From positions 1-32,548 of the forward strand of contig DYMH01000027.1 of NCBI GenBank assembly GCA_020721645.1: a DNA stretch of 32,548 bases, written 5' to 3'. A program made the position numbers and the translations under genes. A model generated the notes under the pieces. The model was not told where the DNA came from, did not search any database, and saw only the letters and a list, made by a program, of their open reading frames with translations. This stretch comes from Draconibacterium orientale. GTDB taxonomy: Bacteria > Bacteroidota > Bacteroidia > Bacteroidales > JAADGE01. Shown one piece after another: positions 7,913-15,522 of the stretch (positions within the stretch are counted from its first letter, which is position 1; each line of letters opens with the position of its first letter).

Positions 7913-9904
7913 TTAAAACAAATTAAAAATCGTTCCCAAAAAAATCAATACTATAAAAAATATACCGTAAAGCACATATTGCTGTGTTTTTCCGTTTTGT
8001 ATGAATTGAAAATAATTCAGAAAATGATTCAATCGTTTGACTGCCGGATTGACGAATCGACTTTCGGCAAAATCCAAATAAACAGAATCATGCGTGCGTT
8101 TTGAGGGGTGTAGTTCGTCTGCCCGAATTTCGATGTATTTTTTTTCTTCTTTAAGCAAGAAATTCAGCAGTTTGCCCAATGTTTTCGAGAACGATTTTCC
8201 GGTGTATTGCATTCGCGTGTTTGCCGCCGTATAGCCGCAACCCCATGTTTCTGCAATCGACGAGGGTTTTTGTTTCACCAATTTGAAACGGATAAAAATC
8301 AGTACAGCCGAGACGATAATAAAAATCATTGAAAATCGCCCAACCATAGTTATTGTTTCGATAACCGAATCGGCAACCGAAAAATCGACAAAATCCTTTG
8401 TTGCAGTGCTCGATATTAAAACAGATATGGCTTTGTCGTAGAAAAATTGCGGAAAAATTCCGATAAAAACGATGACTGCGATAATCAAATATTGGGGCAA
8501 TCGCATTACGAACGACACTTCGTGTGCATGTTCGGTATGTTCGGAGCGCGGCGAACCTAAGAATATCACTCCGAAGGCTTTTGTAAAAGTTAAAACAGCA
8601 ATTCCGCCAATGAGTGCAAGCCCTGCAATTCCCGAAATCATTAAAAAGACTGCGGTTGTATCGACCGATTTTATGCCTTCCAGAAAACCGGAGTACAGAA
8701 TAAATTCCGACACAAAAGCGTTGAAAGGCGGCAATCCCACGGCTGTCAATATCGCAATAAGATAGAAAACGGCAGTATGCGGCATTTTATGAATCAATCC
8801 ACCGAGTTTTTCCATATCGCGTGTGTGTGTTTGCTGATAAACGGAGCCGGAGGAGTAGAAAAGCATCGACTTAAACAACGAATGGTTGAGGGAATGAAGT
8901 AATGCTCCGCCGTAACCGAATATTATCAAAACGGAGTTCTCGATTCCGCTCCCTATCAATCCCATACCGATTCCGATGCCCACGATGCCGATATTTTCTA
9001 CCGTACTGTAAGCCGGCATTTTCTTTATGTCGAAACGCATTGCGGCGTTCAGTATTCCGTACAATCCGGTTGCTATCGACAGGCTTAAAATTATTTCGCC
9101 AAGCAGTAATTGGTCGTGGGCAAGATAAAAAACCATTCGTAAAATACCGTAGATTCCCAATTTCACAATTACGCCGGACATTACGCCCGATACATGCGAC
9201 GGGGCGGCAGGGTGTGCTTCGGGCAACCATGTGTGAAGAGGGACGAAACCGGATTTAACGGCAAAGCCTATGAAAAACAGAATGAAAAGCCAAATTGACG
9301 GATTGTGCAGAAAATATTCCTGAACGGCTTTGAAATCGAATGAAGATGTTGAGAAATATATCCAAATAAATCCAATGGTTAAAAACGCAACACTGATGTG
9401 CATTTGAACCAGATAATTGATTCCGGCTTTCAGCGTATTTGTATTTTGATGCTCGAATATCACCAAAAGCATCGAAGAAATCGACATCACTTCCCATGCC
9501 GTAAGAAATATCAAACTGTTTTGAAGAACGCAAACCCAAAGCATTGAAGCATGAAACGTGATAAACAAAATCCAATGCAGGGATAAATTTGATTTTCGGT
9601 CGGCATACGATTTCATGTATCCGCTGCCGAACAGCACGCCGGTGATGCTTGTGAAATTGATTATCAGAATAAACCATGCCGAAAGCGAATCGATGCGAAT
9701 GGCTATCAGACCCGTAATTGGCGAGCCTTGCAACAGAATTTCTGTCGGCAAACCGCCGAGTGCATTCCATGCAGGGATAAGCGAAGCTGCTGCATTTGAA
9801 ATAACTGCAATGACTGCTGCAATACTTTTCAATTTCGGATTGACAAAGGGAATAGTCACAACAGAAACCGCAAGAACAACGAATGAAAAATATATGAAGG
9901 GCAT
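7913..9904 (-). CDS. Ehr complex antiporter-like membrane subunit, HyfB/NuoL family, copy 2 (first gene of the operon)
   Basis: 663 residues, with the same architecture as the downstream paralogue. Glu138 is in LTAWEVM, Lys217 in FAVKSGF, and the loop PLHTWLPEAH (His224) is intact. NHSLFKSMLFY and the C-terminal TWGCGYTAANTRMQYT signature are present, followed by a final hydrophobic helix (QYVLYGIFFIVLIFLG). As the first gene it probably sets the operon start, with a leader of about 80 bases. Two long HyfB-type subunits plus a HyfF-type subunit give the complex three antiporter-like modules, as in complex I, implying a larger ion-pumping arm than in simple group 4 hydrogenases. Confidence 0.88.
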   Translation of the reverse strand: MPFIYFSFVVLAVSVVTIPFVNPKLKSIAAVIAVISNAAASLIPAWNALGGLPTEILLQGSPITGLIAIRIDSLSAWFILIINFTSITGVLFGSGYMKSYADRKSNLSLHWILFITFHASMLWVCVLQNSLIFLTAWEVMSISSMLLVIFEHQNTNTLKAGINYLVQMHISVAFLTIGFIWIYFSTSSFDFKAVQEYFLHNPSIWLFILFFIGFAVKSGFVPLHTWLPEAHPAAPSHVSGVMSGVIVKLGIYGILRMVFYLAHDQLLLGEIILSLSIATGLYGILNAAMRFDIKKMPAYSTVENIGIVGIGIGMGLIGSGIENSVLIIFGYGGALLHSLNHSLFKSMLFYSSGSVYQQTHTRDMEKLGGLIHKMPHTAVFYLIAILTAVGLPPFNAFVSEFILYSGFLEGIKSVDTTAVFLMISGIAGLALIGGIAVLTFTKAFGVIFLGSPRSEHTEHAHEVSFVMRLPQYLIIAVIVFIGIFPQFFYDKAISVLISSTATKDFVDFSVADSVIETITMVGRFSMIFIIVSAVLIFIRFKLVKQKPSSIAETWGCGYTAANTRMQYTGKSFSKTLGKLLNFLLKEEKKYIEIRADELHPSKRTHDSVYLDFAESRFVNPAVKRLNHFLNYFQFIQNGKTQQYVLYGIFFIVLIFLGTIFNLF

Positions 9905-9919
9905 TGAGCAGAAAAATAA

Positions 9920-9950
9920 ATTAGGAATTGGTAATTAAGAATTAGGAATT
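9920..9950. repeat. short direct repeat upstream of the Ehr operon
   Basis: ATTAGGAATT occurs twice with a period of 21 bases (9920-9929 and 9941-9950), separated by TGGTAATTAAGA-like sequence. It resembles non-coding filler seen in AT-rich Bacteroidota spacers. It lies in the predicted leader of the operon. No function is evident. Confidence 0.5.
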
Positions 9951-9992
9951 ATTTTTAACAGATATTGTTGTATCAATAGCTGTTATAAGAAA

Positions 9993-10025
9993 CAAAGTTA
10001 TTTTTGTTTGATATTTTTTCTCGAA
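9993..10025 (-). promoter_or_regulatory. candidate promoter of the Ehr operon
   Basis: On the minus strand TAACTTTG (plus coordinates 9993-10000) matches the Bacteroidota -7 element TAnnTTTG. A weak TTTC sits about 22 bases further upstream in place of the -33 TTTG. Predicted transcription would begin near 9986, giving a leader of about 80 bases. The -33 match is poor, so this is tentative. Confidence 0.35.
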
Positions 10026-10089
10026 AAACTTCGACCGGCAAAAATATATCAATTCAAAATTCATTTTTTTGAGAAACATCAGAATAAAA

Positions 10090-10123
10090 ATTGACTTATC
10101 TCAACTTTATTTAGGTATTTTTG
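10090..10123 (+). promoter_or_regulatory. candidate promoter of the Crp/Fnr-family regulator gene
   Basis: ATTG at 10090-10093, a 22-base spacer and TATTTTTG at 10116-10123 fit the Bacteroidota form TTTG-N19-21-TAnnTTTG with one slack position. Transcription would start near 10130, about 30 bases before the ATG at 10160. Confidence 0.42.
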
Positions 10124-10159
10124 CCGAGTTAAATTCGTTGTAAGATAATAATAAAAAGT

Positions 10160-10870
10160 ATGGATTTCAACGCGGAAGGTTTTACATTAAAGAATTTCAG
10201 ATTCGAGAGCAACTCGGTTCTTACGGGTTTGTTGCCGGACGATTTGGCGGAAATAGACGCGAATATCAAGTATCGACATTATAAAAAAGGGAAGACAATT
10301 TTTACGGAAGGTGCATATCCGGCAGGTATTTTTTATGTGAAAGAGGGTTTGGTGAAAAAGTATAAAAACTTTAACGACAGCAAAGAACAGATAATTTACA
10401 TTTGTAACAGTGGCGAATTATTCGGTTATGCTGCCGTGTTGAGCGAAGAAACGTATCCGGATTCGGCATCGACTTTGGTCGATTCGCAGATTGGTTTTTT
10501 GCCGAAAGATGTTTTTTTGAAAATATTGAATCGTTCGCCAATTTTTTCGGTCAAATTGCTGAAAAATTTGAGCCACGAATATGGTGTCATGGCAAACAAT
10601 ATTGTAAGTTTTGCCCGGCGAAACGTTCGAGAGCGTTTGGCTTTGGTATTGATTGTTTTGAAAGATAAATTTAAAGTCGGAAACATCGATATGTCGCAAA
10701 CGGAAATATGCCTGTCGCGCGAAGATTTGGCAAATACGGTGGGCACTGCCGTTGAAACCTTAGTACGCTTGCTTCATGATTTTAAAGATGAAGGATTGAT
10801 TGCAGTGCACGGAAGAACAATTGTTTTGCTCAACGAAAATACTTTGGTAAAAGCGGCACATTTGTTTTAA
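10160..10870 (+). CDS. Crp/Fnr-family transcriptional regulator, divergent from the Ehr operon
   Basis: 236 residues: a cyclic-nucleotide-binding-like beta-roll (about 30-125), a dimerisation helix (about 128-160) and a C-terminal winged helix-turn-helix (about 175-230). The recognition helix reads TVGTAVETLVRLL (193-205), with the Glu199 and Arg203 typical of the family. The N terminus has no cysteine cluster, so it is not an oxygen-sensing Fe-S Fnr. The position of the cAMP-binding Arg-Ser in Crp reads Asp101-Ser102, so cAMP binding is unlikely. The ligand is unknown. Its divergent position and shared 255-bp spacer suggest that it regulates the Ehr operon and itself, but this is inference. 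Confidence 0.85.
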   Translation: MDFNAEGFTLKNFRFESNSVLTGLLPDDLAEIDANIKYRHYKKGKTIFTEGAYPAGIFYVKEGLVKKYKNFNDSKEQIIYICNSGELFGYAAVLSEETYPDSASTLVDSQIGFLPKDVFLKILNRSPIFSVKLLKNLSHEYGVMANNIVSFARRNVRERLALVLIVLKDKFKVGNIDMSQTEICLSREDLANTVGTAVETLVRLLHDFKDEGLIAVHGRTIVLLNENTLVKAAHLF

Positions 10871-11301
10871 AAGCAGTATAAAACGGATTGTGTAAACTCA
10901 CTTCGCATAGGCGGTTTGGAAAATTTCGACCGTTGAGCGGTGGTAAGCAAAAAGATACGAACACATTCGGAATGCACAATGGCTTCTGCAATTCAGCTTA
11001 ACCCAACTTGAAAATTATCGCAGATACTTCAATTTTGAAAACAACACACTCAAATTTTAATAAGCTAATAATAAGACACATACAGAACCTTAGTGCATGA
11101 CAAAAAATAAAATTTTATTAAAATAAAAAAGCACGGAAGAAGGGCTGTCAGTGTTTTTAAGTACGAACCGGACTATTTGTCAAAAGTCCTTATAACAGGA
11201 ATTAATGTGCTTAATATTAGTATTTTTAAATTTTTGACATCCACTTAGAAACTGTTTAAAAATTTTGAATTTATTTTATTCTGACTATTTCCGACAACCG
11301 G
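10871..11301. other. 431-bp intergenic region without a supported gene
   Basis: No reading frame of useful length. The left part (about 10,900-11,010) is richer in G and C than the rest and contains the palindrome CATTCGGAATG (10964-10974) and a possible larger stem around it (about 10969-10998). The right part is AT-rich and contains the perfect palindrome AATAAAATTTTATT (11106-11119). The left part could be a decayed gene or repeat remnant; I could not identify it. It separates the convergent regulator gene and polyprenyl synthase gene. Confidence 0.5.
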
Positions 11302-12276
11302 TTATTTGTTGCGTTGCATGATTTCTTTGGAGAATTGCTCCAAAATTTTTATTCTCTCGGGATTAATTTGAAGATTGTGCAGATAGTTGAGAGCTTTTCG
11401 ATAAAATTCATCAATACGGTTCAGACACATCTCATCTATTTTTAAGGAATTGTAGATTTGGGTGATTGTTTTAATTTTATCGACCTCGTTTATCGATTTA
11501 TTTCCTATTGTTTCATCGAGTGTTTTACGCATATCGCCTTGTGCAAATTCAAAGGCTTTGATGAGCAGAAATGTTTTTTTGTCGGCAATAATATCACCGC
11601 CGATTCTTTTGCCAAAGATTTCGGAATTTCCATAAACATCGAGGTAGTCGTCTTGTAATTGAAATGCTAAACCTAAATTGAGTCCAAAATTGTACAGCAA
11701 ATCGGCAGATTTGGTATCACCTCCACCGATAAGTGCACCGGATTTTAGACAGGCAGCCAAAAGAACCGATGTTTTCAAGCGTATCATTTCGGTATATTGG
11801 GCATCGGAGATGGAATTTTCGATTTCAAAATCCATGTCCAATTGTTGCCCTTCGCATACTTCGAGGGCTGTGGTATTAAAAATTTCGACAACCTGCGGAC
11901 GAACGTTTTCGGGAGTATTTTGAATTAATGTTTGTGCTAATATCATCATAGCATCACCCGAGAGTATCGCAGTATTGATATTCCATTTCCGGTGAACAGT
12001 TGGTTTCCCTCGCCGCTTGGGTGAATTATCCATGACATCATCGTGCAAAAGAGTAAAATTATGGAAAATTTCGTAGGCTATTGCCGTATCGACGGCTTGT
12101 TTTGTATTATCGGAAAATAGATTACAAGCCGCCAAAACCAATGTCGGACGCAGACGTTTTCCGCCCAAACTCAAAATATAGTGAATCGGTTCGTAGAGAT
12201 TTTGCGGCTTCGATTTTATTCGTGATTCAAGGAGGCTGTCCGAAAAAAGATTTTGAAATTCTGCGATAGAGTACAT
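11302..12276 (-). CDS. polyprenyl diphosphate synthase (short-chain type likely)
   Basis: 324 residues, all-helical prenyltransferase family. The first Asp-rich motif is DDVMD (79-83, in LLHDDVMDNSPKRRG) and the second is DDYLD (209-213). The substrate-binding GGKRLRP is at 38-44. The first motif is the plain DDxxD form, not the longer bacterial FPP-synthase form. Phe74 lies five residues before it, a position where a bulky residue limits chain length; in type I GGPP synthases this gives C20. A farnesyl/geranylgeranyl-range product is therefore more likely than octaprenyl, but paralogues of both kinds are often confused. It makes isoprenoid precursors for quinone or other lipids. It begins 25 bases after the phosphatase gene, so the two may be cotranscribed. 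Confidence 0.88.
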   Translation of the reverse strand: MYSIAEFQNLFSDSLLESRIKSKPQNLYEPIHYILSLGGKRLRPTLVLAACNLFSDNTKQAVDTAIAYEIFHNFTLLHDDVMDNSPKRRGKPTVHRKWNINTAILSGDAMMILAQTLIQNTPENVRPQVVEIFNTTALEVCEGQQLDMDFEIENSISDAQYTEMIRLKTSVLLAACLKSGALIGGGDTKSADLLYNFGLNLGLAFQLQDDYLDVYGNSEIFGKRIGGDIIADKKTFLLIKAFEFAQGDMRKTLDETIGNKSINEVDKIKTITQIYNSLKIDEMCLNRIDEFYRKALNYLHNLQINPERIKILEQFSKEIMQRNK

Positions 12277-12300
12277 ATTTTTTTAAGCAAATGTAGAAAA

Positions 12301-14328
12301 TTAAAATTTTATTGCCATCAGTGTAATATCGTCACGCTGTTCAATGGATTTCATATATCCTTTGAGATAGGATTCGATATAGGCTTGTTGCAAATCGAAG
12401 GATATTGTATGCAGTTCTTTGATTAATGCTATTAAATTCAGCGAGCCGAAACGTTTTTTAGATTCGCCGTTTTGGTCAATAATGCCATCGGAAAGAAGAA
12501 ACACAATATCACCTAATTCGAGCTCAAAAGTTTTAGAAGTAAATTGAACGTGGTCGTAATAAATGCCTCCAATAGCTTTTACATCACCCCGAATACGCAA
12601 CACTTCGCCCGTTTTCTTTTTTAGTATATAAAAAGTTTGCTTGGCTCCGGAAAAAGTTATTTTGGTTATTTTATTTTGTTTTACAGCACGAATTATACTC
12701 ATATCCATACCATCTGTATTGTTGGATTCGTCTTGTTTCAATGTAGTTTTAACAACCGTGTGCATTGTTTCCAAAATATCGCTTGGGTCATAAATTTTTT
12801 TTTCGAGAATTGTTTCGTTCAAAATACGATTTCCAATCATCGCCATAAAAGCCCCCGGAACGCCGTGCCCGGTGCAATCGATTACGGAAGCAAAAATGTT
12901 TTTTGTATTGTTATCGTAGATTTCCGAAAACCAAAAAAAATCGCCCGAAACAATTTCCCTGGGTTTGTAGATTACAAAATATTCGTAGGTTTTACCTTTG
13001 TGTTTTTTGGGTGGAAGTATTGCATTTTGTATGGTTTGAGCATAGCGTAAACTTGCATTGATTTGCTTGTTTTTTTCTTGCAGTATTGAAGTTTGTGAGC
13101 TTAAATCGAAATTCATTTTCTTCAATATTTCCGATTGGTTTTTAATCTCTTCTTGACTTGTTTGCAATTCATTGTTCGTTAAATTCAAAGCTTCTGCTTG
13201 TTTTTCTATTCGATGTTTTTGTTGCAGAACTTCGATATTTTTTTCGTTCAATCGGTTATTGATTTTTTGTTTGTTTCGGAATAAATAGAAAATAGTTAAA
13301 ATTAATACGGCAAATATCACAATAATGATAATGCTGATATGTATGGTACTTTTTTGATTTTTAATGGTATCGGTTTGGCTTGTCAGAGTTTCTATTTGTT
13401 GTTCTATTATTTTTTTATTTTGATAAATGTCTTTCAGTTGGCTGTCGAGAATTTCTTTTTGGTCGGATATTGCTTTGCGTTGTTTATCAATTTCATTTTC
13501 TTGTTTTATAATTGCCATTTTTTGAATATTGAGCAAATCCATTTTTTGATTCAAAATAAGTTCCTGAACTGAAATCGAAGTTGTTAATTTTTTTAAATTA
13601 TCTTTCTGCTGCATAATTTGTGATTGCAGCAAAACAACGTCTTTTTTACTCTCATTAATTTCGCGTTTTCGCTTCTCCAATTCAAAAGATTGCTCTTCCA
13701 AAAATTGTTGTTGATGTTTTAAATTTTGTTGAGCACTGTCTAATTTTTTTTCTAAATCGTGGTACAAATCGAACAAATCGATATCCTTACCACCCAGTAA
13801 AACAAGTTTCGTTGAAACATCAATTTTTTGACCAAAGAGAGTAATTCTGTTTACTTCAAAATTGACTTTTTGCTTATCTTCGGTAAAATTAATCATCACA
13901 TACTGATTCTCGCGACAATTTGTTGTAATTAACAAACAATTTGAAGAAGCTATTTTGCGATATATCTGTTTGATATTAAAATTGTATTCCTGCCCAACAA
14001 TCAATATCTGTGGGAAAGGAGCAACAACATTATCTAAATGCTTTAATTTTTGAACAGAAATAGACAGGTTATTAATTTTTTTTAATTTCGAGAGCTTATC
14101 TAATTCATAGACTAATTCCCGGTCTTCTCCAATAATAAAAATCTGAAAACTATCGGGCGATTTTGTTAAATTCCATTTTAAATTCTGGGTGAATTTAAAA
14201 ATCAAACCTGTTTTTATTTGAGCGGCGGAGAGGTTTTGAGCCTGTGAATTCAGGGCAATAAAAGAGATTATCCCAATGTACAGGATTTTGAAATAAATAA
14301 CGCTGCTATTTTGAAATGATAATTGCAA
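12301..14328 (-). CDS. membrane sensor: signal peptide, YfiR-like domain, coiled coil, one TM helix and SpoIIE/PP2C phosphatase
   Basis: 675 residues. Order: signal peptide (1-31, ending SQAQ); a YfiR-like (DUF4154-type) domain (about 35-180, IKTGLIFKFTQNLKW); a long coiled coil (about 190-325); one TM helix (329-350); a second coiled coil (351-425); and a SpoIIE/PP2C-like Ser/Thr phosphatase domain (about 450-675). The metal-binding motifs are intact: SGDFFWF (461-467), DCTGHGVPGAFM (484-495), LSDGIID and QRDDIT near the end. It probably couples a periplasmic signal to dephosphorylation of a cytoplasmic protein such as an anti-sigma antagonist, but no partner is encoded nearby. The start is TTG at 14328; no in-frame ATG exists before the signal peptide, and the ATG at 14339 is out of frame. 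Confidence 0.85.
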   Translation of the reverse strand: MQLSFQNSSVIYFKILYIGIISFIALNSQAQNLSAAQIKTGLIFKFTQNLKWNLTKSPDSFQIFIIGEDRELVYELDKLSKLKKINNLSISVQKLKHLDNVVAPFPQILIVGQEYNFNIKQIYRKIASSNCLLITTNCRENQYVMINFTEDKQKVNFEVNRITLFGQKIDVSTKLVLLGGKDIDLFDLYHDLEKKLDSAQQNLKHQQQFLEEQSFELEKRKREINESKKDVVLLQSQIMQQKDNLKKLTTSISVQELILNQKMDLLNIQKMAIIKQENEIDKQRKAISDQKEILDSQLKDIYQNKKIIEQQIETLTSQTDTIKNQKSTIHISIIIIVIFAVLILTIFYLFRNKQKINNRLNEKNIEVLQQKHRIEKQAEALNLTNNELQTSQEEIKNQSEILKKMNFDLSSQTSILQEKNKQINASLRYAQTIQNAILPPKKHKGKTYEYFVIYKPREIVSGDFFWFSEIYDNNTKNIFASVIDCTGHGVPGAFMAMIGNRILNETILEKKIYDPSDILETMHTVVKTTLKQDESNNTDGMDMSIIRAVKQNKITKITFSGAKQTFYILKKKTGEVLRIRGDVKAIGGIYYDHVQFTSKTFELELGDIVFLLSDGIIDQNGESKKRFGSLNLIALIKELHTISFDLQQAYIESYLKGYMKSIEQRDDITLMAIKF

Positions 14329-14349
14329 TTGTTAGTCATTGGTAAAATT

Positions 14350-14357
14350 CAAATATA
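14350..14357 (-). promoter_or_regulatory. candidate -7 element of the sensor phosphatase gene
   Basis: On the minus strand this reads TATATTTG, a match to TAnnTTTG. Transcription would start near 14343, leaving a leader of only about 15 bases before the TTG start at 14328. A TTG-containing -33 is about 24 bases away, longer than usual. Confidence 0.35.
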
Positions 14358-14423
14358 ATAATTTTGTTTGTGCTAAAAAATCAATAATGAAAAAAAATAT
14401 TTTCGATAAAATACTTTGTTTTT

Positions 14424-14454
14424 TTTGGCAAAACAAAACAATTAATTACTTTTG
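14424..14454 (+). promoter_or_regulatory. promoter of tRNA-Leu
   Basis: TTTG at 14424-14427, a spacer of exactly 19 bases, and TACTTTTG at 14447-14454 form a full match to the Bacteroidota housekeeping promoter. The tRNA starts 10 bases downstream. This is the best promoter in the window and supports the phylum assignment. Confidence 0.7.
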
Positions 14455-14463
14455 CACGCACTT

Positions 14464-14547
14464 GCCCGGGTGGCGGAATCGGTAGACGCGCCGGTCTCAA
14501 ACACCGGTGATAGCAATATCGTGCCGGTTCGACCCCGGCCCCGGGTA
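14464..14547 (+). tRNA. trnL: tRNA-Leu, anticodon CAA
   Basis: Class II tRNA of 84 bases. Acceptor arm GCCCGGG (14464-14470) pairs with CCCGGGT (14540-14546) and the discriminator is A14547. The D-arm region contains GGTAGACGC. The anticodon loop is CTCAAAC with anticodon CAA, reading UUG. A variable arm follows. The T arm is GCCGG-TTCGACC-CCGGC (14523-14539). The 3' CCA is not encoded and must be added by tRNA nucleotidyltransferase. Confidence 0.96.
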
Positions 14548-14548
14548 C

Positions 14549-14583
14549 AAAAGTTTCAATCGAAAGGTTGAAACTTTTTTTAT
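14549..14583 (+). terminator. Rho-independent terminator of tRNA-Leu
   Basis: Perfect 11-bp stem: AAAAGTTTCAA (14549-14559) and TTGAAACTTTT (14568-14578) with an 8-base loop, running into a T tract. It starts 1 base after the tRNA discriminator. Confidence 0.85.
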
Positions 14584-14597
14584 TCATGGGAATAATT

Positions 14598-14605
14598 TAA
14601 TTTTG
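14598..14605 (+). promoter_or_regulatory. candidate -7 element of the nuclease gene
   Basis: TAATTTTG matches TAnnTTTG and lies 24 bases before the ATG at 14630. The -33 region overlaps the T tract of the tRNA terminator and has no clear TTTG, so this is weak. Confidence 0.3.
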
Positions 14606-14629
14606 AGCACTTAAAGAAAAACAAAATTG

Positions 14630-15394
14630 ATGATACACAATTTCCGAAGCTCTATTTACGCAGGACTCCTTATCATAACATTCAGCCTTTCCTGTACAAA
14701 ACAGGAAGTTGAATATTCATTGAATTATCTCGAAATTCCTTCGACCAACGGAAATCAAATTGTTCCGCATTATGCCTACACCCTTCAATATAACGAAACC
14801 TACGAACAAGCCGATTGGGTTGCCTACGTACTAACACGAGAAGAAGCAGAAAGTACCACTTACGAACGAACAAATATATTTCTTGTGGATCCCGATATAT
14901 CAACAAACTCCGCCAATGCTGATGATTATTCGGGATCGGGATACGACCGCGGGCATTTAGCACCTGCCGGGGATATGCGTTGGTCGGAAACAGCGATGGC
15001 AGAAAGCTTCTATTACAGCAACATGTCTCCCCAAATGCCGGGCTTTAATCGCGGAAAATGGTCTTCGCTAGAAGACAAAGTCCGGGATTGGGCTTCTGAA
15101 TACGGTAAATTATATATTGTAACAGGAGGTATTCTCAACGAAGGATTGCCCAAAATAGGTCCGAATGATGTTGCTGTTCCGCAATATTTCTATAAAGTAC
15201 TTCTCGATTATGATAACAAAAAAGCCATCGGTTTTCTAATGAAAAACGAATCCCTATCTGAATCCTTGGGCTTTTATGCCACATCGATAGATGAAATTGA
15301 AACGCTATCAGGCATTGATTTTTTCTTTCGACTGCCGGATTCTGATGAAAATTCTCTTGAAAATCACTTCGATTTAACGCTGTGGGGCTTATAA
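14630..15394 (+). CDS. exported DNA/RNA non-specific endonuclease (NUC family)
   Basis: 254 residues from the ATG at 14630; a TTG one codon earlier is less likely. It has an N-terminal hydrophobic signal (about 5-21) followed by Cys22. The sequence FSLSC is only an approximate lipobox, so it may be a lipoprotein or simply secreted. The catalytic motif DRGHLAPAGD (106-115) carries the general-base His109; Asn131 in YYSNMSPQ is the expected metal ligand. The fold is that of Serratia nuclease and NucA. It cleaves DNA and RNA without sequence specificity and probably serves nutrient scavenging or extracellular DNA removal. It stands alone between a tRNA and a permease gene, with no immunity-protein candidate. 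Confidence 0.9.
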   Translation: MIHNFRSSIYAGLLIITFSLSCTKQEVEYSLNYLEIPSTNGNQIVPHYAYTLQYNETYEQADWVAYVLTREEAESTTYERTNIFLVDPDISTNSANADDYSGSGYDRGHLAPAGDMRWSETAMAESFYYSNMSPQMPGFNRGKWSSLEDKVRDWASEYGKLYIVTGGILNEGLPKIGPNDVAVPQYFYKVLLDYDNKKAIGFLMKNESLSESLGFYATSIDEIETLSGIDFFFRLPDSDENSLENHFDLTLWGL

Positions 15395-15460
15395 TGAAAA
15401 TGTGTAAATTTGGGAATTTGAAAATTAGATAATTATTCGTTCATCTGATTATTTTGTAAT

Positions 15461-15480
15461 TGTAAAACTAAAATTTTACA
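15461..15480. repeat. small hairpin after the nuclease gene
   Basis: TGTAAAA (15461-15467) and TTTTACA (15474-15480) form a perfect 7-bp stem with a 6-base loop between the nuclease and permease genes. It is AT-only except for one G-C pair and is not followed by a good T run. It may be a weak terminator or chance. Confidence 0.3.
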
Positions 15481-15522
15481 TACTTAAAAAAAACTAAAAG
15501 AAATTATCTTATCACCGGTTAT

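Noticed and set aside
8902-9770. Overlapping ORFs of 118 (plus), 119 and 171 residues (minus) inside the hyfB-like gene
   Set aside because: Shadow frames of a strongly supported membrane protein; basic, low-quality composition and no domain.
105-9904. Active NiFe hydrogenase or formate hydrogenlyase
   Set aside because: Metal-binding Cys motifs are absent in the large subunit and the proximal cluster ligands in the small subunit.
105-9904. Standard complex I (nuo) operon
   Set aside because: Subunit types are HyfB/C/E/F/G-like; no NuoA, NuoJ, NuoE, NuoF or NuoG, and the two HyfB signatures (TWGCGY) are hydrogenase-4 type.
9963-9978. Classical Fnr box upstream of the Ehr operon
   Set aside because: The symmetrical word has 6 bases between TTG and CAA instead of 8; kept only as a weak operator candidate.
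12637-13050. 137-residue plus-strand ORF opposite the phosphatase domain
   Set aside because: Antisense to conserved SpoIIE motifs; no independent support.
14281-14345. Frameshift at the N terminus of the sensor phosphatase
   Set aside because: The out-of-frame ATG at 14339 gives a short peptide that soon stops, while the TTG frame encodes a complete signal peptide; no frameshift is required.
14381-14587. 68-residue minus-strand ORF over tRNA-Leu
   Set aside because: It is the antisense of the tRNA gene (GAGVEPARY-like peptide); a known annotation artefact.
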